A DNA stretch of 64,000 nucleotides from Aedes albopictus (taxonomy: Eukaryota; Arthropoda; Insecta; Diptera; Culicidae). Below, piece by piece: positions 33,590 through 43,869 of this stretch. Numbering within the stretch: the stretch's first letter is position 1; each line of letters begins with the position of its first letter. The notes under the pieces are model-generated. The model was given only the letters and a program-made list of their open reading frames with translations. It was not told the DNA's origin and searched no databases. The stretch lies in contig NC_085138.1 of NCBI RefSeq assembly GCF_035046485.1, positions 428,035,265-428,099,264 of the forward strand. Reading direction: 5' to 3'. Both the position numbers and the translations under genes were made by a program.

Positions 33590-34360
33590 AAAAACCGGAA
33601 AAAACTAGAAAAAAGTGTATTCCAAAAATTTCAGCGACCAAAGCTTATGAAATCACCTTCTCAAAATATTTTTTGAATATTTTCCGCCAACTCAGGCATA
33701 GTTTTTCCGGTTTTCCCTTATGTTTTTTTTTCAACGGTGGAAAATTTTTTCCACTTAATTTTTTTTTTCTGAGAAATTTGCTTTCATTTTCAAAAAAAAA
33801 ACTTTGTTTCTGCGATGCTTCGTTCGTGAGTTATGATTATACAAAGAAAAGGCTTATGGCACATTTGGACATTTTTCAACAAAATTGGCCATAACTCAAA
33901 AACGAAAAAAAAAGTGCATTCCAAAAATTTCAGCGATCAAAGCTTATGAAATCACCTTCTCAAATATATTTTTTTGAAAATTTCCCTCGAGTTTGGGCAT
34001 AGTTTTAACGGCTTTTCATTACGAATTTTCTCAACTGTGGAAAATTTTGAGGAAAACTTTTTGCAGTTCATATTTATTTTTTTTTTTTTTGATTTCTGAG
34101 AAAACTTGCTTTCATTTTCTAAAAAAAAATGTTTCTACGATGCTCTGTTCTTCTGTTTTGATTTTTCAAAGTAAGTAGTGTCAGGGGAAAACAAACAATT
34201 TCCCCCTGAGTTTTCCGGAAAATATGCGACGCTGATTTTTCTCAATTTTTTTTGTTCAGATATCCATGAGCTCTGCCTGTGGAAAAAGTTTCATGCAAAT
34301 CTGCATGAAACCGAAGGGACCGAAGGGACCAATTTGGACGGTAATAAAAAAAATCCCCAG
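33590..34360 (+). mobile_element. AT-rich repeat with internal duplication, same family as 60201-60664
   Basis: The blocks 33610-33830 and 33925-34160 are tandem copies (AAGCTTATGAAATCACCTTC, CTTTCATTTTC, GATGCT). The right end 34230-34352 (TATCCATGAGC, GGAAAAAGTTTCATG, GACGGTAATAAAAAAAAT) matches the end at 60580-60668. The left terminus is not clear here. Confidence 0.7.
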
Positions 34361-34439
34361 CTGTCAAGTGGTCTGTTCAATGGTGGATTGAGAGTCTCCA
34401 AGTACTTGCTTGATGATGAGTCATCAGATCTACCAGCGT

Positions 34440-34760
34440 AATCAGTCTGAAACGTCTTGGACTCCTTCTAAAACTACCTGAAATGCTCAAACGCCGAAGA
34501 AAGCCCCCTTACGCTGAGAGCAGTGATCCAAAATGTATTGTTAAAACTGTAGGCCTTCTTAAGCCCCGTCTAAACTCTCTTTTCATACGTTTCTGAGACC
34601 CTCTAAAATCCCCCTAAAACCCTTTTAAATCCACTGAAAATCCTTTGTACGTCCCGAAATGCCTATGATAGCCCCCTGACAGTCCCTGGAAACCCTATAA
34701 CGCACCGGAGACGCTGAAAATCCACTGAATTTTCCTGAATTGCTTTAAAACCCCCACAGA
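34440..34760. repeat. Degenerate CTAAAACCCCCTGAAA minisatellite
   Basis: Words such as CTAAAATCCCCCTAAAACCC and CTGAAAATCCACTGAA recur imperfectly. Confidence 0.5.
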
Positions 34761-36054
34761 TTCGAGCTGAGAATATTTTGAATAATCGAGTTCAGTCGCG
34801 TTCATTCATTCATTTCAAATTCTTTGAACCTGCTAACATGGTTCCACTTTTCGATGGAAGAGTTGGTTCAGAGAGGAAACTTTTTTGACCGCAATTTCTG
34901 GAGTCCATATGAAACGATTTCCTGTTTGGTTAATTTGCAAAAAATTTGGGTTAAAATTACAAAACAACAGCAGAGTCAAATGAATAACAAAATGTAGTTG
35001 CACAAAATATGCAAGGAATGAAAAGCATAGGAATTTTCATCAAATGCGACTTTTTGTGATCTCCTTTAAATATTTCTGAAATTTCGATAAGGGGGAAACG
35101 ATATAAAAAAGAGTAATGCTCGTAACAATCCAATTTCACAAAAAACATATTTCTTCACGCCAAATCCTTCCATGGCACCCGCCCCTTATGAGCGCTTAAT
35201 CCTAATTCAATAGCAATTAATTCCCATCCGTTTTTTTTTCGATTCCTGTCCTCATCCAACTCACGTTCGCCCGAAACAAATTAATGTACCGGAACTGGCC
35301 GGACTTTGGCTCGAACCCATTATGTGCTAGGTAAGTACCAATCCACCAAATCATGGAGAAGATCCAAAACTCGTGGATCCTAAATCGACAGCTAATAAGC
35401 CCATATCGACCGACCGACCGGCTCACAAGTCCCAATCGCAATCGCAATTCAAGCCGCACAGCGCGCAACAGTCATCTGCGGTTGTTGGTCCCGGTTCTAA
35501 TGGCTTGTGCTTACCCCCCCCCCCCCCCCCCCACGCGCACATACGCCAAGATCGGTAGGATAATTCCACTTTAATGCCAGTTTGGGAAAGTAAAATTAGT
35601 ATTCAGTACCGGAGCGGGAGCAGGGGCACGGAACGTGAGGCAAGCGGACAGAAACCATATATGCCGAACAACAATACGCATCGATAAACTTTATTATATA
35701 ACCTTCTTGGCTTTGTCGGGGTGTTACGCCGCCGCCTTTGTCGCTGCCGTGAAGCCGGAAGGCTTCTCTGCCAGCTAGCTGGATGGGATTGCTAGTCTAG
35801 TAGTGATCCCCCCTTATGTATCTTTTGGGTTGGCTGGATTTGGTCGGCGTGGCTGAACGGAACGGAGCATCATCGAAAGGAGTGAATGTTATTATCATTT
35901 TGATGCCTTTCGGAGAAGCTGGCAAATGCGAAATCGACTCGGTTTGCCAATTGAGATGGGAGATCCCGACATGGAAGAAATAATGAAAGTTCACTTGTTG
36001 GGGTGTTTGGTTTAAATTTGAATCTTAAAAACCCAAAAACGTACATTTCACTGT
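34761..36054. other. Unique DNA with C17 tract; no gene recognised
   Basis: Includes a pure C run at 35514-35531 and a GC-richer part (35260-35870: GCCGCCGCC, CGTGAAGCCGGAAGGC). ORFs of up to 83 codons overlap on several frames without a recognisable domain. Possibly conserved non-coding DNA, but not demonstrable here. Confidence 0.35.
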
Positions 36055-36494
36055 TGGGAAATTATATCACTACCACAATAGCTGTGGAGGCCCCCTTTGA
36101 GGCATAATTAACGTGGCTACCGCAGGTAAGCTTATCGTCGTTCGTTGATTATACCTAAGTTTTTGACGGAGCGATTTGACGTGAATTCGCCTACAATGAT
36201 CAACGATCAACGTTTGCTGCACCGACGTCAGATTATTCACAATCATCACCTAAGCTTTGTGGTGAGAAAAATCAAATTTCCTGGCTCTTATCCACTCTCC
36301 ACAACTGTGAACAAGTGTGCAGTAGTTGATTCCATTTCTTCGATCGATGAACCATCACCTGTAACTTCAACCTCAACAACTCGTAGATGATGATCCATAA
36401 CACCGGACTCAGGATGGAACCTTGCGGGATTCTTGAGGTTATGTGAAAACACGTCCAACTCTCCTTTCTGTCGTAAACTAGTACTCGGTTCTGG
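36055..36494 (-). pseudogene. R1-like LINE ORF2 relic, RT C-terminal segment
   Basis: The minus-strand conceptual protein contains NRVLVYD, IPQGSILSPVLW (RT region around motif B) and YELLRLKL. Shifted frames then give SIEEMESTTAHLFTVVES and ASKGASTAIV. These follow the order of the RT and thumb of R1-type ORF2 proteins. Stops and frameshifts are frequent. It is the downstream continuation of the segment at 38012-38261, separated by the insertion at 36495-38011. Confidence 0.75.
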
Positions 36495-36507
36495 AACCCA
36501 GCCAACC

Positions 36508-36782
36508 TCCTCCTCCTCCTCTTCTTGGCGTAACGTCCTCACTGGGACAAAGCCTGCTTCTCAGCTTAGTGTTCTATGAGCACTTCCACAGTTATTAACT
36601 GAGAGCTTCCTCTGCCAATGACCATTTTGCATGTGTATATCGTGTGGCAGGCACGAAGATACTCTATGCCCAAGGAAGTCAAGGAAATTTTCTTTACGAA
36701 AAGATCCTGGACCGACCGGGAATCGAACCCGTCACCCTCAGCATGGTCATGCTGAATACCCGTGCCTCGGCTATATGGGCCC
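36508..36782 (-). mobile_element. Feilai-like tRNA-derived SINE
   Basis: On the minus strand it begins GGCCCATATAGCCGAGGC, has a B-box GGGTTCGATTCCC (complement 36718-36730), and continues through GGCAGAGGAAGCTCTC. It ends with GACGTTACGCCAAGAAGAGG, then a GGA tail. This order matches my memory of the Feilai SINE described from Aedes. A target duplication of about 10 bp (CAGCCAACC / CAGCCGACC) brackets it. Confidence 0.88.
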
Positions 36783-37309
36783 AGCCGACCACAAATCGTT
36801 AATCATTGTGTGGAAAAAATCGTATATTTTCCTATATCGAATCAAAATTGTATAATAATATGTATAGTTGATGACAATGATTGCGAAAAATCGCATTTTA
36901 GACCAAGTAAAATTTCAATTTCGATTTCGTTTCATATAGTCGTCTACAATCATAAAAGGCGCTAGAAACTATGGGTATGGTCGCACAGAATCGGATAGAA
37001 TCGTAAAAAAATCATACGTTTTGAGTGTCAAGCTTCAAGTTCGGTAGCATCGTATATGTGATTTCTTTGCATCGTGAAAATTGTCGCTTTTTATCGTACA
37101 TAAATCTGCTAAATCGAGATGCCTTCCTAGAGGTATGATCAAAATCGATGCAATCGTATACAACGATAAGAATATTGTATATTTGTCATTCGTATACGAC
37201 GAAATCGTAGAAAAAAGTATATTCATTTTTACAGTCGCACTTTTAACAGTCGAATTTTAATCTCGGAAATCATGAATGGTTTTGTTTACATATTTGTATG
37301 ATGGAGACA

Positions 37310-37368
37310 TATTTCGGGATGAACCTGCCTACGGCAGAAAATCCCTAAATAAAAAAGAAAAAAAAAAA
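37310..37368 (+). mobile_element. 59-bp 5'-truncated retroinsertion with poly(A)
   Basis: A short stretch GGGATGAACCTGCCTACGGC...AATCCCTAAATAAAA ends in an A-rich tail. It is bracketed by a perfect 13-bp duplication TATGATGGAGACA (37297-37309, 37369-37381). It is the extreme 3' end of a LINE or SINE. Confidence 0.92.
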
Positions 37369-38011
37369 TATGATGGAGACAAGGAAAAAAATGTTTATTT
37401 TTTCTTGTTGACACATGCTAACTATGATAGCAATAATTTCAACGAAATATGAAGGATTTCATATTTACTATTTATATACAGCAGATGACTTATATAAGTG
37501 TTAGATTCCAACAACGATGTGAATTACAAGCCTCTTGCAAGGCACCACTTTAAGTGCCACTCAATGCACAACAACAACGCTCCTACCACAAGTCTCGCAC
37601 CGTATCATGCTAGTTTTTATTCGTTTCATCCCATTCACTTTGAACTCTCTACTTTCAACTTGGCAATATAGCCAATAGATATAACGCGCAGTTTTCAATC
37701 AAAGGACCTAAGTTCGATTCCCACTGAACACCAATTAGTTTTTTATTTGAAAATCTTGAGTCGTATATCGGTACACTCAATCGTAATAAGATCATGCATT
37801 ATCATATATTTAGACGGAGTGAATCGGCGAAATTGTAGAAATTTTTCGAGAAATCGTAAATCATGTTGGTATCGTATATGTATATGTTTCGATATGGCCT
37901 CCACTTTAGTATGTATATGCCTCTTTCGCGCATTGAATACGATTTCTTTGGTGCTATATATGTGTGACTATTTCAGTGGCAATTTCGATATTGACATCAA
38001 ATTGCTGGCTG

Positions 38012-38261
38012 GCTTCCAAGTATCTTGTACATGTACCCGGCTATCCCCAGACGCAGAAAATCATCGGTAGTAGCCGTCCAACTAACTCTGTTGAATACGT
38101 TCCTTACATCCAATAGTGTCACTACTGCACAGTAGCGAGTCCTCCTCCTCTTGCGCTATTTCGGTGGTTTTGTAACCGACAAGATAGCGTCTACGGTCAA
38201 CTTCCCTTTTCCGAAAGCCGAACTGGTTGCTCGAGAGACCATTCACAACCTAGGCGTGCTT
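38012..38261 (-). pseudogene. R1-like LINE ORF2 relic, RT N-terminal segment
   Basis: Minus-strand frames give NQFGFRK, then KTTEIAQE, then a frame equivalent to VVTLDVRNVFNRVSW (RT motif A region) and GYMYKILGS. This matches the R1-type RT layout. About 150-200 residues expected between this and the linker segment at 40243 are missing, so a deletion accompanied or followed the transposon at 38270. Confidence 0.72.
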
Positions 38262-38269
38262 CAACATTC

Positions 38270-40233
38270 ACGCATAAAAATCCGTTCCAGTATTCGGGAA
38301 CAAGAAGTCACAAATTATGGAACCCGCGTCTCCTTCATCATCGTGATTTAGATCATGCAAACGTTATTCGGTAAACCTGACTTTTCGAGGACAAGTCTTA
38401 AATTTCAGAACACAGTTCATGCCTACTTTACACCCCATACTAATTTGGTAACGCATGCAATAATACGAACTAAAATCACGGAACTAAGAACCCTCAAAAT
38501 CATTTTCGTGATTTTGATCACAAAATCTGGAACTCGGTTCATGCGCCCTGTCAGCCGCATAAACAAACATCCACACGGGTAGTCGCACAAGTGCCGCGCA
38601 AAGGAGTCTAGCAGTCTTTTGCAGAGTTCTGGTGTCCGGTTTTCGGCGTTAAAAACGGTTTTTAATTCGAAAAGCAAATTACTATTGATTGTTTATAATG
38701 TTAGTGAGTGATTGTGGTGGTTTTTCTGATGATTGAGAGTGAAAGTGCGTCTCGAATTCCCCGGAATGCTGGCACAAACAGATGGCGAGATTCCCACTGT
38801 TGCGCCCTGCCTAAGATTAAGATACTATGGATTTTTAATCAGATTTGGAAATGCCATGTAAGTACGGTGTTAACAAAGTATTATACAACTAGCTGTCCCG
38901 GCAAACGTCGTACTGCCTGCCTACTACGTTGTTTGACATGTAGTTCTCTAAGGTTCTGTAGAGAAGTGCCCCTAAAATTTTCCCGTTTTTACTACTTTCC
39001 CGGTTATTTATTTTTCGTACGAACATGTCGGAGTACTCCTCGAATGCATCAGTGATAGAATTATGGTGATCCGTTGACCCATTTTCTAGCCAAATCGTGG
39101 AAATGTCTAAATTGTGCCGAAGATAATGTCTAAAATTCGTCTGAAGCAGTGTCCAGACCATGAAGTGCATTTTTCTTTGCTTTCAATTTGAAAAAAATAC
39201 ACTAGTTTACAGCATTTTTGAACTCGGTAAGCTGATGATCATTTTTGGTGTAGAATCATGCCCTGAGTTCGAATGCGCGAAGGAAAAAAATTACAGTAGA
39301 GCGGAATTTTTTTCGACTTTCCATACAAGGTTGATGATTTGAAATCGATTTTTGTTCTATTTTTAAGCAAAGTCGCTCACTTCAAACATCTCATTCTCCG
39401 TAATCAATGCTCCGATTGAGCTGAAATTTTTACTGTAACTCGCCTACATATGGAATGTCTAATAAACGTCGAGAAAGAATTTTTCAGTTGGTTTTTTCTT
39501 ATTGAAAAAAATACATTTCTTCAAAGAATTTTGCTAAAATTTAAGAAGATCGTCCCTAAAACTCGCCAATATCTTGAATTTCATCAATCTGACGCAAATC
39601 CTGTATTCAGATGATCGAATGGTATTGTATTCAGCTTTTAATTTATGGAAAAAGATTTAAAATTGGTTGAACAAAACGCAATATATTTGAATTTTAGTAA
39701 ATCACATATTTTGAAAAGTTACAAAACTCGATATTGAGCTAAAACTCAAAAACTGTTCTACTTTAAATTTTTTGAAGGTCGGTTTCGAAATCAGCACTAA
39801 ATTGTGCTTCAAAAATGTTGGTAGTTGACAGAAGTTCACGACTTTCGTTTTATTTTGTAAACTTGTGATATCAGACCGTGAACAACGATCCTCTTGCCGT
39901 GATTTGATTCACAATTGCCGGAACGATTATTGCAGACCATGAAGTAGTTCTAATTCCCGTGATTTGTGTTCCCACGCGTGTGAACTAAACACCGTGTACC
40001 GTGAACTAGGTTCAATATATGCGAACAAAAATCATAGATATCTGAACACATTTCACGATAATATGGTTTTTGATTTTGAGCTGGTGTGTTACTCAGGCGT
40101 TACATTTTTGTGGCGGAACAGGGTTCACGAGAACGCGATTTTTATTCATGGTGTATTTTCGTAAACGAAAATCGTGCTTGTTCCGAATAACGTGACTGGT
40201 TGTGGACGGTTTTCGGAACGGATTTTTATGCGT
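38270..40233. mobile_element. 2-kb TIR element with CGTGAAC-type subterminal repeats
   Basis: ACGCATAAAAATCCGTTCC (38270-38288) is perfectly inverted at 40215-40233. Imperfect pairing extends inward (TTCGGGAACAAG / CTTGTTCCGAATAA) and outward (CAAC / GTTG). The words CCGTGAAC, GAACTAGGTTC and TGAACTAAACACCGTG repeat between 38400 and 40140. No ORF above 115 codons. Target duplication not resolved. Confidence 0.78.
38888..39170 (+). repeat. ACTAGCTGTCCCGGCAAACG repeat nested in the 2-kb element
   Basis: Begins ACTAGCTGTCCCGGCAAACG, then TCGTACTGCC, continues with GGTTCTGTAGAGAAGTGCCC, and matches 5985-6065 in reverse. Its 3' limit is not certain. Confidence 0.65.
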
Positions 40234-40242
40234 GTTCTGTTG

Positions 40243-40530
40243 AGGATGGCACCTAGGGACTGCTCTGTAGGAGCTATTACACCTTTTGTCTTGGGCAACA
40301 CGAACCTGTAGGCATCACCCCACGGATTCGTATTGGCACTTAGACAGAGACTTTTAAAGCAGGCCTTTATCTTGGTCTTCAAAGCGGCTTTGGCAGCGGC
40401 AAACATCACTCGCCGTTCGTTTCGCCCTTCCCGAGTTTGTGCTCGCTGCCATCGCCACCTAGTCTGTAGGCAGGCACGGCGCATATCCGGAATTGCTTGA
40501 GTATTTGCCAATAAGCCGGTGGTCTCCTAA
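40243..40530 (-). pseudogene. R1-like LINE ORF2 relic, linker between endonuclease and RT
   Basis: The open minus frame reads MRRACLQTRWRWQRAQTREG, then AAAKAALKTKIKACFK, then NPWGDAYRFVLPKTKG. This Arg/Ala-rich linker with NPWG.AY is characteristic of R1-clade ORF2 proteins between the endonuclease and RT domains. The downstream end is cut by the TIR element at 40233. Confidence 0.8.
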
Positions 40531-40594
40531 ACTGCCGTGTGCAGCATAGTTGTCCCATGTTCTATGGGTATCCAGCTATGCTGCACACGGCAGT
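40531..40594. repeat. 64-nt hairpin inside the LINE relic
   Basis: The 19-bp arms ACTGCCGTGTGCAGCATAG (40531-40549) and the perfect complement (40576-40594) surround a loop that pairs partly with itself (TCCCATGTTCTATGGGTA). The LINE coding sequence is interrupted exactly here, so it is an insertion, probably a minimal MITE. Its size and shape also resemble a miRNA precursor. Confidence 0.85.
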
Positions 40595-41018
40595 AAACTA
40601 GCGTAAAAAAGGGTTGCATCGTACACATGCGAGAGCACCGCTACCAGCTCGTCATCGCTCAAATCGAGTAGCATTCGCTCACGGCAGAGCGCCTCCCTGG
40701 ATACCTCGTATGATGTTTTCCACCTACGAGGGCTTGGCCTTAGCCATGTCGCCTCTTTCTCTACCCGCTGTCTGGTGTTATTGTAGTCGATAACGTAGCG
40801 AACCGCCAGATGGTCGCTGTGAGTGTAGCCATCGTAACCTCCCCATTCGAACTACTTTTTAAGCCGTTTTGACTAAAGGTATTTTTGGCATTGACATTTG
40901 CAAGATCGACATCTAGCATAGCCATCTACCAGGATCTAATCTCGCTGATTCGTAAAATGGCTTCCCCATTCCACAGCCCAGGCATTAAAGTGTCACCCGC
41001 TATTACCACTTACCACTT
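40595..41018 (-). pseudogene. R1-like LINE ORF2 relic, endonuclease C-terminal half
   Basis: From 41009 downward the minus strand encodes, in two frames, AGD and FNAWAVEWGS (catalytic GDFNAW motif of the APE-type endonuclease of R1 elements). SDHLAVRYVIDYNN (the SDH catalytic region) and SDDELVAVLSHV follow. One frameshift lies within the GDFNAW motif. The N-terminal half lies beyond the 5-kb insertion, from 46058. Confidence 0.82.
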
Positions 41019-41399
41019 CCCGATCAGAAAGGCATAACAAAATTATAACCGATTAAGTTATTTATTTCAAAGATTTTTCATAACAGAATGAGTTATAAAA
41101 TTCGCCGGTTAGGTGTTAAAATAACAAAAAATATAACTAAAATTGCTCTAGCCATAACATAATCATAACAGGTGTTGATACAATATTAACAAATTTATAA
41201 CAACGTGACATATAATAAATATTGGAATGATCAAAAAATTATAACACATGTTGTTATAAATTTGATATAAATATATTGGGTAAAAATTTAGTTGGGTAAA
41301 TTTTAACTCATTTTTGGGTAATTTTTATTAAGAGTGTTATTTATTTTTAGCAAAATATTTTTTGTATAAAAAACTTGCTCCACGTAGTATATAAAAAAA

Positions 41400-41478
41400 C
41401 CCTCACCCAGACGGGAATCGAACCAAGGACGCCAGCCTTCAATTGCAAACCGGCGCCTTTATCAATGAGGCCATTGCA
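41400..41478 (-). mobile_element. tRNA-like SINE fragment or tRNA pseudogene
   Basis: The minus strand reads TGGCCTCATTGATAAAGGCG, then CCGGTTTGCAATTGAAGGC, and a B-box GGTTCGATTCCCG. Box spacing fits a tRNA, but the acceptor ends do not pair convincingly. It is best called a SINE head or pseudogene. Confidence 0.55.
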
Positions 41479-42169
41479 GCACTTGAAGTGAGGGGCGGTA
41501 TATGATCAAGTGGTTCTTCGTTTTGGCGGCAGGTCTATAAATAGACTCATTTGTCCAATGTACAGGGGAGAGAAAATATGACGTCACATAAAAGTGTAAT
41601 TGTTCCCAATTACGTCATCTTAGGATATAATAACAAAAGTGGGTACAATTTAGTTATAATCGTAACTCAAGAATTTGCTCTGCATTTTGGAATGCTTTAT
41701 CTCATGATTCAGACAAGAAATAAACGTCGTATTTTCATCAAAGTTGTAGAGATAGTTAACGGCTCTTAAACAGTGAACAGAGTGGTATACAATTTCACCT
41801 TCTCTTGGTGCTAGCGAACATTTTGACATATGTTATTAAATAATTATCTAATGCTCCTCACTCACTATCAAGGAAGTTTCTGCCTGTGGCAAAGTTATGT
41901 AGTAGTCTTGTGGTTGGAAATTTCACCGCTTCATGGCGTTAGCACTTCTGGCGAAATGCACTTCTGGAGATTTTCAGATTTAGATGGCTTGTGAAATAAA
42001 AAAATAAATTTTTAATGCACATTTTTTACATTACATGGTACAACAATTGACATACTAAAGCAATTCTGTGACGTTCGCTTTGCATCGTGATGTCATATAA
42101 TGTTTTTATTTTCAGAAAAAAAATGGTTTAAACAAGAAATTCCCCCACTAGTCGAAAGTACCCGGCATT

Positions 42170-42545
42170 TGCTTAAAATGCATGACGATGTCCATCAACA
42201 TTTTGGTAAAAAAGAAATAGCCTTCTGCTATTGATTGATTTTTCAAAAGCTTTTAACAGAGTTTCTCATTTTGAACTACTGCACAGATTATAACACCTAT
42301 TTGATTTCAGTTGATTGAGTATCCTTTTTTAATAACCGCTTTTAAATTAAGAAAGTTAAAGGAAATCATTGAAGCCCGATCGGTATTCTATCGGGAGTGC
42401 CACAAGAATCGGTTTCAGGACCATTGATGTTAGCCTTATTTATCAACGGCCTTCCATCATCCTTGAAAGTATGTAATATCCACATGTTTATACAGATAAT
42501 ACGAAGCTGTATTTCTACTGAATTAATATGGACGTTAATTGCATG
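42170..42545 (+). pseudogene. LINE RT fragment (Jockey/CR1-like), decayed
   Basis: Plus frames give LIDFSKAFNRVSHFELLHRL (RT motif A region). In shifted frames they give GVPQESVSGPLMLALFINGL (motif B, expected GVPQGS.LGPLLF) and LPSSLKV..NIHMF. The order fits Jockey- or CR1-group RTs. Both ends are truncated and frameshifted. Confidence 0.75.
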
Positions 42546-42557
42546 GCAATGAAACGT

Positions 42558-42618
42558 TGATTGATTGATTTATCTTTATTTGAGAGACTTTCAGCCTTTG
42601 GCTGGTTCGTCTCTCTAC
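42558..42618 (-). mobile_element. 61-bp 5'-truncated LINE tail with target duplication
   Basis: On the minus strand it reads GGCTGAAAGTCTCTCAAATA, then AAGATAAATCAATCAATCA. It is bracketed by the duplication GCAATGAAACGT (42546-42557, 42619-42630). The same 3' end and ATCA tail occurs at 62396-62428. Confidence 0.92.
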
Positions 42619-42796
42619 GCAATGAAACGTGACTAACGGCATGACGTGACGAAATTAGATATAAATTTCAAAGCTCCACAAATAATTTGTTTTTTTTTTT
42701 TTCCATTTCGTTTATTTAATAGGCTCATGCGTGCAGTGCACTTTACGGAGCCGAAATACTCAATTACACTTGTTGTGTTTAATTTACTTAAAAAAA

Positions 42797-43741
42797 TTAC
42801 TTCGAAGTCTTCCTAGCTGTTTTCTTCGGACGCAGCATCTCCGTTGATCCCGATGCAGCGAACTGCGCCCTTCGCTCGCTTGCCTGTTGTTTAGTCATAA
42901 CCTCCTGGACTCTATGGGCAAACTTGGTTAAGTCCGCTATTGCTCTTTCACGCCTTTCCCTCTTTTGTTCCTCTTCTGTTTGCTCCACCGAGACCGGCTC
43001 TACATGGCAGCCTATTTCATCCACTTCCAAGGCTTCATCCTCAACTAGTTCGATTATTTCTGGTTCCTCCTCAATTAAATCCGCTTCACTTTGCAGTGCT
43101 GCAGGTCCACAAGCCACAATGCCGGCGTACGATATTGGATCCGGGTTCTTTTTGTTGTTCCGTTTCTTCGTTTTCCTCTCTGGACACGAGTCTTTTCGGT
43201 GCCCCTCCTTGTTGCACAAAAAACATTTGTCCTTCAGACCATCGTGGAATATACGTGCTTTCCATTTTCCTATCTCCAAGGCAGCCGGAATATCGACTTC
43301 CATTTCGACATACACGCCTCGTACACCGGTTTGGAGATGGTCAAGCCCTAATCCCGCTGGGAACTGTTCGCGAACCATCCGACCAACTTTTCCGTAATTA
43401 CTGAGAGCAGTCGACAGATCCTTGTCAGGCACCTCCGGCGGGAGATCAAACACCCGCACATATGTCACATTATTTCCCGCAATGGACACATGCACATCTA
43501 CTGCTTTGCCGTTCGAGTAGTGAAATTTTACACAATCCGCATTCTCCTTCAAAGATTGATCCATCGATTCCTCAGAAGCGTACTTGATGCAGACGGTTCT
43601 GGTTTGTGGTAACTTGTAAACCACCTCCATCTGCATGGGATCCGACTTAAGCTGCTTCACAAATCCAGCGATTTCGTCCCACGACGGCGGAACCGTCCCC
43701 CTTGGGAATTGAAATTGTAGTGTGTTACAGGGAGCATCCAT
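42797..43741 (-). CDS. ORF1 (gag-like) zinc-knuckle protein of a non-LTR retroelement, 314 aa
   Basis: Predicted RNA-binding nucleocapsid-type protein. Residues about 8-90 form a mixed alpha/beta region. Residues 94-165 (YVRVFDLPPEVPDKDLS... GVYVEMEVDIPAALEIGKW) look like an RRM-type fold. Residues 173-186 form one CCHC zinc knuckle with spacing C-x2-C-x4-H-x4-C (C173, C176, H181, C186), followed by a Lys/Arg cluster (189-198). An acidic segment (223-245) and a charged, probably helical region (255-295) precede a basic tail. LINE ORF1 proteins of this type bind element RNA in ribonucleoprotein particles. The frame is intact from ATG to stop and the 5' UTR is 164 bp, so the insertion may be young. 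No ORF2 follows; the element would depend on enzymes supplied in trans. The clade is not assigned. A host-domesticated gene is less likely given the poly(A) and target duplication. Confidence 0.85.
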   Translation of the reverse strand: MDAPCNTLQFQFPRGTVPPSWDEIAGFVKQLKSDPMQMEVVYKLPQTRTVCIKYASEESMDQSLKENADCVKFHYSNGKAVDVHVSIAGNNVTYVRVFDLPPEVPDKDLSTALSNYGKVGRMVREQFPAGLGLDHLQTGVRGVYVEMEVDIPAALEIGKWKARIFHDGLKDKCFLCNKEGHRKDSCPERKTKKRNNKKNPDPISYAGIVACGPAALQSEADLIEEEPEIIELVEDEALEVDEIGCHVEPVSVEQTEEEQKRERRERAIADLTKFAHRVQEVMTKQQASERRAQFAASGSTEMLRPKKTARKTSK

Positions 43742-43869
43742 CCTAGCAACAATTTATTGCTAATTTGCACCGACGACGGTCGACCAGCGAACAAAAGCAC
43801 TGCCCAACAAAAGGCAAAAAAAACTATCTTCCAACACCACACAGTGGTAGGTACACCGAAACGAGTCTG

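Larger units (their letters stand above)
36495..38011. mobile_element. ATCGTAT-rich non-autonomous element inserted in the R1-like LINE
   Basis: Starts with CCCAGCCAACC beside the LINE RT and ends near GCTGGCTGG at the other LINE junction. Its inner part has many ATCGTAT/ATACGAT words (36820-37240, 37760-37900) and a tRNA-like B-box stretch (AAGTTCGATTCCC, about 37712). The CCCAG-CAACC end resembles the MITE at 15747. A SINE and a micro-insertion are nested in it. Exact ends and duplication are uncertain. Confidence 0.6.

Noticed and set aside
35514..35531. C17 tract as a functional i-motif/G-quadruplex site
   Set aside because: A single homopolymer run without further G/C-run pattern; likely a slippage tract and possibly length-uncertain in the assembly.
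42924..43404. Plus-strand ORFs of 154-157 codons
   Set aside because: Antisense shadows of the ORF1 coding sequence, rich in Ser/Pro/Phe as expected for complementary frames.
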